Assembly (NCBI GenBank): GCA_004208945.1
Contig: SGPE01000021.1
Span: 1-64,000 of the forward strand
Length of the DNA: 64,000 nucleotides
Source: Pseudoalteromonas sp. CO133X
Lineage (GTDB): Bacteria > Pseudomonadota > Gammaproteobacteria > Enterobacterales > Alteromonadaceae
Direction: 5' to 3'
The position numbers and the translations under genes are program-made. Positions within the stretch are counted from its first letter, which is position 1, and every line of letters starts with the position of its first letter. Positions 56,371 through 64,000 of the stretch are shown one piece after another. The notes beneath the pieces are model-generated. The model was not told where the DNA came from, did no database searches, and saw only the letters and a list, made by a program, of their open reading frames with translations.

Positions 56371-59265
56371 TTAGTGCGAAACCACAATCAAACGAATTGC
56401 ATCCAATTTAACTTGGGCTTTTTCGATATAAGTCGTCAGTTCGCTGCGCTGTTTATCAAAAAAGTTAAGCTCTTCATCACGAATATTCGGATTGATTTGC
56501 TTAAGAGCGGCTAAGCGCGATTGTTCCTCAGCAAGTGCTGTTTGCATTTTCTCTAACGACTCAGCACGTAGTGCCTCAAGTTTTGTTTGTGCCATGCCTT
56601 GTGCGCTGGTGATCATTGGGTGAATAGCACTTTGTAAAGCACTGGCTAATTTACTTGCTGTTTGACGGCCCACGGCTGATAGTTGCTGGTTAAACGCGTC
56701 AAAGGCAACATTGTCAGCTAGGTTATTACTGCCTTTGTCTAGCAAAATACGAATAGGTGTAGGTGGTAAAAAACGCCCCACTTGTAGTGCTTTAGGTGCC
56801 ATAGCTTCAGCAATGAAAATAAGTTCAACAAAGAAGGTACCGGCTGGTAGCTTTTTGTTTTTCAGTAACGCCACAGACGCAGTACCAAAGTCATCATCAC
56901 AAATCATATCTAAGCTGCCTTGCACCATAGGATGATCCCAACTGATGAAATGCGCGTCTTCTTGCGAAAGCGACGTGCTGCGATCAAACGTCACTGTAAT
57001 GCCATCATCTTTCAAACATGGGAAAGATGGGTTTAGCATGTGCTCTGTTGGTTTTAAGATAATGGTGTTTTCACCTTTGTCTTCTTGGCTTACGCCGAAA
57101 GTGTCGAACACATTAATCATGTAGCTTGGCAACGTGAATTGATCGTCTAGTTCTTCAATGTCAGCAACTAGGCTCTCCGCACGCCCTTGACCACTTGAAT
57201 GCAGCTCTAATAAGCGGTCACGACCACTTTCCATTTGTTTTCGCAGCTGAGCATTTTGCTTAGCAACTTGTTCTAGAAGTGGCTCAAGCTCTTCTTCGTC
57301 ACAATTATGAGAGCCAATAAACTCAAGTAATTCTTCACCAAACTCTTTATACAGCATTTGGCCTGTTGTTGAGGTTGTTTCAAACGCATCAAGGCCTTCG
57401 TTGTACCAACGTAATAGAACTTCTTGTGCGGTATTCTCGAAATACGGCACATGAATGTTTACGTCTTGGGTTTGACCAATACGGTCAAGACGACCGATAC
57501 GTTGCTCTAACAAATCAGGGTTTAGAGGTAAATCAAATAATACTAAGTGGTGCGAGAACTGGAAGTTACGCCCCTCTGAACCAATTTCAGAACACAGCAG
57601 AATTTGCGCGCTGTCGTACTCATCGGCAAAGAATGCTGCCGCACGGTCACGCTCAACGATTGACATTCCTTCATGGAAAACAGACGCTTTGATTGCTTCA
57701 CGCTCACGCAAAATTTGTTCAAGGCTAATAGCCGTTTCAGCTTTAGCACAGATAAGTAAGACTTTTTCGTGCTTAAGTGTTTTTAATGTCTCGATTAGCC
57801 AATCAACACGAGGGTCAAATGCCCCCCAGCTGGCATTTTCGCCTTCAAACTCTTGGAAAATCTTTTCAGGAAACAGTGCACGCAAAGCAGTTAGTTCTGC
57901 GTTTTGAATACCTCCCATATTGCCCAAAACTGAGATGGCTGTTTTATATTGCTTTGGCATTGCCATAGGGTAAGCATGAAGTTTACGGCTAGGGTAGCCA
58001 TCGATGCCACTACGGCTATTTCTAAATAAAATACGTCCCGTGCCGTGACGGTCTAATAGCATTGATAAAATTTCGTTACGGGCAGCTTCATCACCTTGCT
58101 CTGCACTTGCAAGTAATTCGCTGATGTCTGTTTCTTTTAAGAGTGCTTTTAACGCGTTACGTGATGCATCAACCAAGCCCTTTTCAGCAAGGAGTTGGTT
58201 GGCTGCTTCGGCAACATCTTTGTAGTTACTTTCTTCTTCAACAAACGCATCGTAGTCGTAGAAACGATCAGGATCGAGTAATTGCAAACGTGCAAAGTGA
58301 CTGCGGTGACCAAGTTGATCGGGTGTCGCTGTTAGTAAAATAAGCCCCGGAATGTCTTGGCTCAACTCTGCCATACGTTGGTATTCAGTGCTTGGTTTAC
58401 CATTATTAATACTTAGGTGATGAGCTTCATCAACGACCAGTAAGTCCCAGTCAGCCAGTGTAGCTTGTTCAAACCAGCGCTTTTTCTTGCTTAAAAACTC
58501 AAGGCTAGTAAGTACTAACTGTTCGGTTTCAAATACGTTTGGCGAGTCTGCAAATGCTTCGTCACAGCGTTCTTCATCAAAAATAGAAAAGCGTAGGTTA
58601 AAACGACGTAGCATTTCAACAAGCCATTGATGCTGTAAGTTTTCAGGCACGACAATTAACACTCTGCTTGCGCGACCTGTAATGATTTGCTGATGTAAAA
58701 TCATGCCCGCTTCAATGGTTTTACCAAGGCCAACTTCATCTGAAAGTAATACACGGGGTGCGAAGCGCTTACCCACTTCTTGGGCAATATACAGCTGGTG
58801 AGGAATAAGATTGGCACGCTGACCAATTAAGCCCTTAAGCGGTGATTGTTGGCGCTCAAACTGGTGTTGCCAAGTTTGGTAGCGAAGAGTGTAACGATCA
58901 AAGCGGTCCACTTGACCGGCAAATAAACGGTCTTGTGGTTTATTAAATTTGATAAAGTGATCTAAAAAGGTTTCTTTTAATTGTGCTTTCTCACCGTTAT
59001 CAGTGCGAATACCGTGGTAGCACAATAAATCACCTTGTTCTTCAACAGACTCAACTTCAAGTTCCCATTCTTCAACGCTGCGAATAGTATCACCTGGATT
59101 GAATGCGACACGAGTAACAGGCGCTTCAGTTAAAGAGTAAACACGGTTTTCTCCACTGGCAGGAAATAAAATGCTGACCTGACGGCCTTCAAGGGCAACA
59201 ACGGTGCCTAATCCTAAATCTGACTCTGTATCACTGATCCAACGTTGACCTAAGGAAAAATTCAT
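56371..59265 (-). CDS. rapA: RNA polymerase-associated helicase RapA
   Basis: 964 aa, close to the E. coli 968. Two N-terminal Tudor-like domains (about 1-107), a SWI/SNF ATPase with Walker A DEVGLGKT at 176-183 and DEAH near 281, then the C-terminal helicase half with GSEGRNFQFSHHLVLFDLP and EQRIGRLDRIGQ, and RapA-specific C-terminal domains. It rescues and recycles RNA polymerase from post-termination complexes. A monocistronic gene with terminator. Confidence 0.97.
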   Translation of the reverse strand: MNFSLGQRWISDTESDLGLGTVVALEGRQVSILFPASGENRVYSLTEAPVTRVAFNPGDTIRSVEEWELEVESVEEQGDLLCYHGIRTDNGEKAQLKETFLDHFIKFNKPQDRLFAGQVDRFDRYTLRYQTWQHQFERQQSPLKGLIGQRANLIPHQLYIAQEVGKRFAPRVLLSDEVGLGKTIEAGMILHQQIITGRASRVLIVVPENLQHQWLVEMLRRFNLRFSIFDEERCDEAFADSPNVFETEQLVLTSLEFLSKKKRWFEQATLADWDLLVVDEAHHLSINNGKPSTEYQRMAELSQDIPGLILLTATPDQLGHRSHFARLQLLDPDRFYDYDAFVEEESNYKDVAEAANQLLAEKGLVDASRNALKALLKETDISELLASAEQGDEAARNEILSMLLDRHGTGRILFRNSRSGIDGYPSRKLHAYPMAMPKQYKTAISVLGNMGGIQNAELTALRALFPEKIFQEFEGENASWGAFDPRVDWLIETLKTLKHEKVLLICAKAETAISLEQILREREAIKASVFHEGMSIVERDRAAAFFADEYDSAQILLCSEIGSEGRNFQFSHHLVLFDLPLNPDLLEQRIGRLDRIGQTQDVNIHVPYFENTAQEVLLRWYNEGLDAFETTSTTGQMLYKEFGEELLEFIGSHNCDEEELEPLLEQVAKQNAQLRKQMESGRDRLLELHSSGQGRAESLVADIEELDDQFTLPSYMINVFDTFGVSQEDKGENTIILKPTEHMLNPSFPCLKDDGITVTFDRSTSLSQEDAHFISWDHPMVQGSLDMICDDDFGTASVALLKNKKLPAGTFFVELIFIAEAMAPKALQVGRFLPPTPIRILLDKGSNNLADNVAFDAFNQQLSAVGRQTASKLASALQSAIHPMITSAQGMAQTKLEALRAESLEKMQTALAEEQSRLAALKQINPNIRDEELNFFDKQRSELTTYIEKAQVKLDAIRLIVVSH

Positions 59266-59449
59266 ATATGTCTCATCTATGAAGAAAAAAGGCGGCTATG
59301 TTACCTGTATCGTCTTGGTACTTCAAGGCAGTAAACTCGCCTTATACAATTAAATTTAGTCAATCATTTAAAGTCATTTTTTTGGATAGAATTTGTATGT
59401 ATTTTAATCACTTAAATAATTGTAATTTTAGCTGTCATAAAAAGGACTT

Positions 59450-59479
59450 TTGCTACAAATAGACTAAACTGAGTATATA
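59450..59479 (+). promoter_or_regulatory. Candidate promoter of the PhoH-like gene
   Basis: TTGCTA (59450-59455), 18-bp spacer, TATATA (59474-59479). It lies in the ~300-bp rapA/phoH intergenic region (59266-59564), where I see no gene. The leader contains a weak inverted repeat around 59480-59530. Confidence 0.4.
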
Positions 59480-59564
59480 CCTAACAAATAAATAACAGGT
59501 TCAATTCCCGTTTGTTTAGTTACTTGGGTATAGCATAAAAATCATAAAACGTAAGGAAAGTGCT

Positions 59565-60962
59565 ATGGAAAAAGCTTCGAACCTTGATAGTAAAATGTAT
59601 GTGCTCGATACCAATGTATTACTCCACGAACCCCTCGCTTATTTATCTTTCCAAGAACATGATGTTGTTATCCCCATGACAGTATTAGAAGAGCTCGACC
59701 ACATTAAAGATAGAAAACATGATGTCAGCCGTGATGCTCGTGTTGCTATTCGTGGTTTAGATGAAGTGTTAAAAGATGCGTCCCCAGAGCAAATGTTACA
59801 GGGGGTGGCGTTACCCAGTAATAAAAAAGCGAAAGTTCAGTCCCGAGGTCGACTCATTATTGTTAACGACCACTTATTTGCAGACAGTATTTCTGGTTTA
59901 CCAGGTAACGAAAATGATCACCGTATTATCAATTGTGCGGTGCATCTACAAAAACAGCACAGTGACAGCAAGGTGGTGCTTGTTACAAAAGACATCAATA
60001 TGCGACTAAAAGCCAAAGGGGCAGGGCTTAAATTTGTTGAAGATTACAGAACAGATCAGCTAATTGATGACATTGCCTTACTGACTAGTGGCTATAAAAA
60101 GATAGAAGGCGATTTTTGGCAACAGGTAGGAGAGTGCGAAACTGAGCAACAAGGGCGGGACACTTATCACCATGTAGCAAAAAATACCATCAGTGACGTA
60201 TTTTGTAATGAATACATTCTTGATAGTAGCGATCACTTTGCTGCGCGAGTAAAAAGTTATGATGATAAACAAATCACGTTAAAAGATATCAGTGTTGAGC
60301 GCTTGATGAGCCACACGGCATGGGGAGTAAAACCAAAAAATGTTTATCAAGGTATGGCGCTCGATGCCTTACTTGACCCAAGTATTGAGTTGGTTATTTT
60401 AACTGGCCCTGCAGGCTGTGGTAAAACACTACTTGCGCTTGCCAGCGCCCTTGAAATGATTATTGAAAAAGGCATTTATGATAAAGTTATAGTCACCCGT
60501 AACACACCTGAAATTGCCGAATCTATCGGCTTCTTACCTGGAACTGAAGAAGAGAAGATGGCACCTTGGCTGGCTGCTATCACAGACACGCTAGAAGTGT
60601 TACATAAAGGTGATGAAAATCCGATTTCGAGTCGTAATTACATTATGGAAAAAGCCAATGTGCAATTTAAATCGGTGAACTTTATGCGTGGTCGTAGTAT
60701 TCAAAATGCCGTGGTGATTTTAGATGAAAGCCAAAATTTAACGGCTTCACAATTGAAGACCATTATTACGCGTTGTGGTGAAGGAACCAAGCTCATATGT
60801 TCAGGTAATTTGGCGCAAATTGATAGTAACTACCTAACTCCAGTTACCTCAGGCTTAACTTACATTGTTGAACGCTTTAAAGATTTTGAAGGAAGTGCCA
60901 CCGTAAACTTAAATGGTGTTGTTCGTAGTCGCTTGGCAAGCTTTGCCGAAGAAAATTTATAA
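59565..60962 (+). CDS. PIN domain and PhoH-type ATPase fusion protein
   Basis: 465 aa. N-terminal PIN nuclease domain (about 11-155) with YVLDTNVLLHEP (metal Asp15), EELDHIKDRKHD and GNENDHRIINCA; C-terminal PhoH ATPase with Walker A GPAGCGKT near 283, a VTRNTPEI stretch, and Walker B VVILDESQN. This PhoH2/YlaK-type pair is reported to act as an RNA helicase-nuclease in other bacteria; a direct role is not shown for this one. Ribosome site GTAAGGAAAG precedes the ATG. Single gene. Confidence 0.9.
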   Translation: MEKASNLDSKMYVLDTNVLLHEPLAYLSFQEHDVVIPMTVLEELDHIKDRKHDVSRDARVAIRGLDEVLKDASPEQMLQGVALPSNKKAKVQSRGRLIIVNDHLFADSISGLPGNENDHRIINCAVHLQKQHSDSKVVLVTKDINMRLKAKGAGLKFVEDYRTDQLIDDIALLTSGYKKIEGDFWQQVGECETEQQGRDTYHHVAKNTISDVFCNEYILDSSDHFAARVKSYDDKQITLKDISVERLMSHTAWGVKPKNVYQGMALDALLDPSIELVILTGPAGCGKTLLALASALEMIIEKGIYDKVIVTRNTPEIAESIGFLPGTEEEKMAPWLAAITDTLEVLHKGDENPISSRNYIMEKANVQFKSVNFMRGRSIQNAVVILDESQNLTASQLKTIITRCGEGTKLICSGNLAQIDSNYLTPVTSGLTYIVERFKDFEGSATVNLNGVVRSRLASFAEENL

Positions 60963-61024
60963 CTTGCCAGTAGATCCTTGCCTCGTTAATCTAGAAAGTT
61001 CCGAGGCAAGGTACTTTAAAGCTA

Positions 61025-64000
61025 GTGAACTTTTTACCACTTAAACGTTATTACCGCTCTATCACTGTCGCATTGATTGTGCCATTGCTAGTGGCATTTT
61101 TCTTATGCTTGCATTTGTATGACTTAAAACTTGAGCGTGCAATTGAGAATCGTCACAGCAGCTTTAGCAATATTTCAGCTCAACTGAGCCATGCAATGAG
61201 TGCGGCAGATGGGCTGATTGATACCATGTTTGTATTATACGAGCAGCCATTATCGTATGATTTCGACCCAAGCTGGACCAAAGATGTAAACCAATTTGAG
61301 CATTATTATTATCAGCCAGTTGGTGACGAAGTAGGTGAAATAGTTGGACAAGGTAAGTTTGCTTCAACATCTAATGCACTTGAACAGTGGCGCCAAGTTA
61401 TTGCATTAGGACCTTCTTTTAATACCACGCTCTCACTTATCCAATCTTTACAAGCGGTTGCTTATGTTAATGAGCAAGGTTTTGCTTATACCAAGCGGCG
61501 CTCAACCGCAGACAGCACCTTATTAACGACAATACTCGACAATAAACTTAAACCACAGCAATTGAACGACAACACGCTTTCGTCAAGCCAAGTCATTACT
61601 GTGAATGATCGTGCTTATTTTGCAATTGGTAAAAAGCGAACAGCCACAAGCCATGACTACATCATTTTAATTTATGATTTAGAAGCAATTTCAAATTGGT
61701 TGCAGAAAATAGCGCCACCGCAGGGTGAGTATATTTTTATAAATCAACATAACCAAGTTATAGCCAGCTCTGACGTGCGTTTAAATAGTGTCGTCAGTGC
61801 AGGTGATTATTGGCCTGAACCAATGATTATTGGCACTAAGCGGCCCGCAAAAAAATCTCATAGCTACTTAGTTCAGCCCTCAGACAACTTGCCCATCTAC
61901 ACTCGTTTTTATGAATCTAAACAGGCGCTTAGTGAGCCAATTCGTTACGATATTCTTTTAGAGTTTATATTTTTGTGCGTCTTTTTAATAATGATGTTTA
62001 GTGGTGTATTTTGGTTGAGCCAACGTATATTTGTTAAGCCCATGACACACTTAATCTGCTATTTAGATCAACATAATGAGAACAGTAACCCGTTTTTACA
62101 TTATCGTATACCGACAGATTGGCAGCCATGGTTCAGCAGAGTTAAGCAGGTCTTTAAACGTAATGAAGAGCTGGTTACATCTTTACAAGAAGCCAATAAG
62201 GCACTTGATTCACAAGTTCAAGTAAAATCAGAGCAATTACGACGTAGTATTGATGCCAAAGAACGTCATTTAGCCTTGTTAAACACTATGCTTAACAATG
62301 TGCCAGATCTCATTTATTTTAAAAATACTTACGGTGTTTTTTTAGGTTGCAATAAAGCTTACGAAAGTTACGTAGGCATGCCACAAGAAGAACTCGTTGG
62401 TGAAAAGTTTACTAACACAAATCAAGATAATACTGAGCTCAATTTATTAGAAGAAAAAGTGTTAACTGAGCGCCAAGTCTATCAAAAGCGCTTAGTCACA
62501 GATAATAAAACATACAACCTCAGTATTGCGCCATTTTATAATGAGCATCAGCAACTGTTAGGTACGATGACCATTGGTAGGGACATAACAGAGCAGCATG
62601 AAGCACTTAATGCGTTGCAAAGCTCAGAGGCAAAGCTCAAAAGTGCCATGGAGTATGCTGCGAATGGGGTTATTTTATTATCTCTAGATTATCAAGTGTT
62701 GCAGGCTAACAAAGCCGCCCGCCAGATATTTTCAATGCAGAAAAGCTACAATATACCCAGTCAGTACATGTTGGCTGATTTGTTCGTTGAGCAATCACTA
62801 GAAAAATTAACGCAAACACTTGAGCAGCTTCATAGTGAGAAGAAAAATGTTTATCACTTTAGCTTACCTCAACAAGAGCAAAAGCGTTGGTTGCAAATAA
62901 GTGTCTCCTTGGTATGGGATAATGAACAAACCCCTGATTATTATGTTTTGCACGTGCAAGATGTTACAGATTTAATTCAGGCAAAGAATGATGCGGAGAG
63001 AGCGACATTAGCTAAAAGTCGTTTTATTGCGAATTTAAGTCATGAAATACGTACGCCCCTTAATGCGGTGTTAGGTTTAATAGATGTAATCGCTTTACAA
63101 GGTTTATCGCAAGAGCAGCGAGGCTACGCATCGCAAGCTAAGTCGGCAGCAAATAGTTTGTTGTCACTACTTAATCGTATGCTTGATTTTGCCCGTGTTG
63201 AAAGTGCACAAGTGCAATTAAATAAGGCTCCATTTAGTGTGGCTGACTTAATTGATTACTGTGAAGGGATTGCAACGCCTCTTTGTAGTAAAAAAGGTTT
63301 AGAGTTTATCGTCGAATGTGATGACACCATTAATGCAAATTTATTGGGTGATCAAATTTGTCTACAGCAAGTCCTCGCAAATTTATTAACCAATGCGGCT
63401 AAATTTACAGAACATGGCAGTGTAAAACTGAGTCTTACTTTAGTTGAACAGTCTGATGAGCAGCAACTTATTTGCTTTGTGGTTAAGGATACGGGGATTG
63501 GTATTAGTGATGCTGATCAAGGCCGATTATTTGATGCTTTTACGCAAGGAGACGAGTCGCTTACTCGTTCTCATCAAGGTGTAGGACTTGGCTTAGCAAT
63601 TGTTAAATATGAAGTCGCATTGATGGGCGGGGAAATTAAACTCACAAGTGAAAAGGGTAAGGGCAGTGAATTTAGCTTTTGCTTACAGCTTGATAAAACC
63701 ACACAGACCGCCAAAAAAAGCAGCCCGTTACTACCATCAACTACAGATTTATCAGGCCTATTAGTGCTCGCGGTAGATGATAATCCACTTAATTTAAATA
63801 TTATTAAAAGTATTTTAAAGCAGGCTAATATTACTGTTGTTTGTGCTGATAGCGGTGCAAAAGCAATAGAGTTATCTGCGAGTTTAACCCCAGATCTGAT
63901 TTTTATGGATATTCAAATGCCAGAGATGGATGGTTGTCAGGTGACACGAATTATAAGGCAATCATTCACAAAAGAGCAGATGCCTATATACGCATTAACC
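61025..64000 (+). CDS. Hybrid sensor histidine kinase, 3' truncated by window edge
   Basis: Open from a GTG at 61025 to the last base (992 codons, no stop). TM1 about 12-32, a periplasmic region (about 33-305), TM2 about 310-332, a coiled linker, two PAS-like domains (about 415-525 and 530-655), then a HisKA domain (SHEIRTPLNAVLGL, His673), HATPase (NLLTNAAKF, DTGIGI, GVGLGLAI) and a receiver domain (VDDNPLNLN, phospho-Asp962 in MDIQMPEMDG). The rest, possibly an HPt domain, lies outside. The input signal is unknown. GTG is the first start after the PhoH gene; alternatives downstream were not seen. Confidence 0.9.
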   Translation, partial: MNFLPLKRYYRSITVALIVPLLVAFFLCLHLYDLKLERAIENRHSSFSNISAQLSHAMSAADGLIDTMFVLYEQPLSYDFDPSWTKDVNQFEHYYYQPVGDEVGEIVGQGKFASTSNALEQWRQVIALGPSFNTTLSLIQSLQAVAYVNEQGFAYTKRRSTADSTLLTTILDNKLKPQQLNDNTLSSSQVITVNDRAYFAIGKKRTATSHDYIILIYDLEAISNWLQKIAPPQGEYIFINQHNQVIASSDVRLNSVVSAGDYWPEPMIIGTKRPAKKSHSYLVQPSDNLPIYTRFYESKQALSEPIRYDILLEFIFLCVFLIMMFSGVFWLSQRIFVKPMTHLICYLDQHNENSNPFLHYRIPTDWQPWFSRVKQVFKRNEELVTSLQEANKALDSQVQVKSEQLRRSIDAKERHLALLNTMLNNVPDLIYFKNTYGVFLGCNKAYESYVGMPQEELVGEKFTNTNQDNTELNLLEEKVLTERQVYQKRLVTDNKTYNLSIAPFYNEHQQLLGTMTIGRDITEQHEALNALQSSEAKLKSAMEYAANGVILLSLDYQVLQANKAARQIFSMQKSYNIPSQYMLADLFVEQSLEKLTQTLEQLHSEKKNVYHFSLPQQEQKRWLQISVSLVWDNEQTPDYYVLHVQDVTDLIQAKNDAERATLAKSRFIANLSHEIRTPLNAVLGLIDVIALQGLSQEQRGYASQAKSAANSLLSLLNRMLDFARVESAQVQLNKAPFSVADLIDYCEGIATPLCSKKGLEFIVECDDTINANLLGDQICLQQVLANLLTNAAKFTEHGSVKLSLTLVEQSDEQQLICFVVKDTGIGISDADQGRLFDAFTQGDESLTRSHQGVGLGLAIVKYEVALMGGEIKLTSEKGKGSEFSFCLQLDKTTQTAKKSSPLLPSTTDLSGLLVLAVDDNPLNLNIIKSILKQANITVVCADSGAKAIELSASLTPDLIFMDIQMPEMDGCQVTRIIRQSFTKEQMPIYALT

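Noticed and set aside
56711..58343. Several 60-110-codon frames on the plus strand opposite rapA
   Set aside because: All lie wholly inside the well-supported rapA gene in other frames, without ribosome sites or family motifs.
59476..59530. tRNA-like T-arm GGTTCAATTCCC before the PhoH-like gene
   Set aside because: No acceptor, anticodon or D arm can be drawn around it; it looks like a leader sequence by chance.

Overview
The window is a 64 kb chromosomal segment of a marine gammaproteobacterium of the order Alteromonadales, most likely Pseudoalteromonas. This rests on protein similarity recalled from family knowledge, an AT-leaning base composition, enterobacteria-like gene clusters (lptD-surA-pdxA-rsmA-apaG-apaH, pdhR-aceEF-lpd, secB-gpsA, ispB/rplU-rpmA-obgE) and the short palindromic repeats found between genes. 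It is almost entirely core genome: there is no prophage, no full insertion sequence and no CRISPR array.

Layout. 1-100: 3' end of a 5S rRNA gene and the rRNA-operon terminator. 144-4925 (minus): gpmI-envC-ctpA-yibQ (glycolysis and septal wall hydrolysis), divergent from yibN-grxC-secB-gpsA (5117-7377). 7435-13879: a GGDEF/EAL protein, trmL, fieF, a lysophospholipase and cpxRA, facing a Spy/CpxP chaperone gene across a region with GTAAA-type CpxR boxes. 14634-20287 (minus): type IV pilus genes pilA, pilC, pilD with coaE, then pilB and yacG, with a tandem REP-like array between pilC and pilD. 20781-23192: nadC divergent from ampDE. 23296-30558: pdhR-aceE-aceF-lpdA with two PdhR-type operators. 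30680-31369: tapT.

31393-31872 (minus) holds no protein gene. It encodes a strong candidate CsrB-family regulatory RNA: about 27 GGA motifs on the minus strand, many in the loops of perfect hairpins, with a -10 box, a Rho-independent terminator and an upstream UvrY/GacA-like palindrome. This is the most interesting element in the window.

32160-36870: a Fur-box-preceded ferric iron ABC transporter (fbpABC type) and a DyP-type peroxidase. 36867-39562: argR, mdh, ispB. 39973-42879: rplU-rpmA, obgE (preceded by a perfect 22-bp inverted repeat), folA and a small periplasmic DUF3718 protein. 42942-43142: a MITE-like element. 43251-45266: a chemotaxis receptor. 45409-51980 (minus): lptD-surA-pdxA-rsmA-apaG-apaH. 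52084-54623 (plus): amgK-murU (anabolic recycling of cell-wall sugars) and djlA. 54606-59265 (minus): a DUF3530 protein, rluA and rapA. 59565-60962: a PIN-PhoH ATPase. 61025 to the window edge: a hybrid sensor kinase, cut off inside its receiver domain.

Together the genes cover central carbon flux (PDH complex, Mdh, GpmI), envelope construction and surveillance (LptD, SurA, EnvC, Cpx, AmpDE, AmgK-MurU), surface motility (pili, chemoreceptor, c-di-GMP) and iron supply. The CsrB-like RNA would be expected to affect several of these through CsrA.
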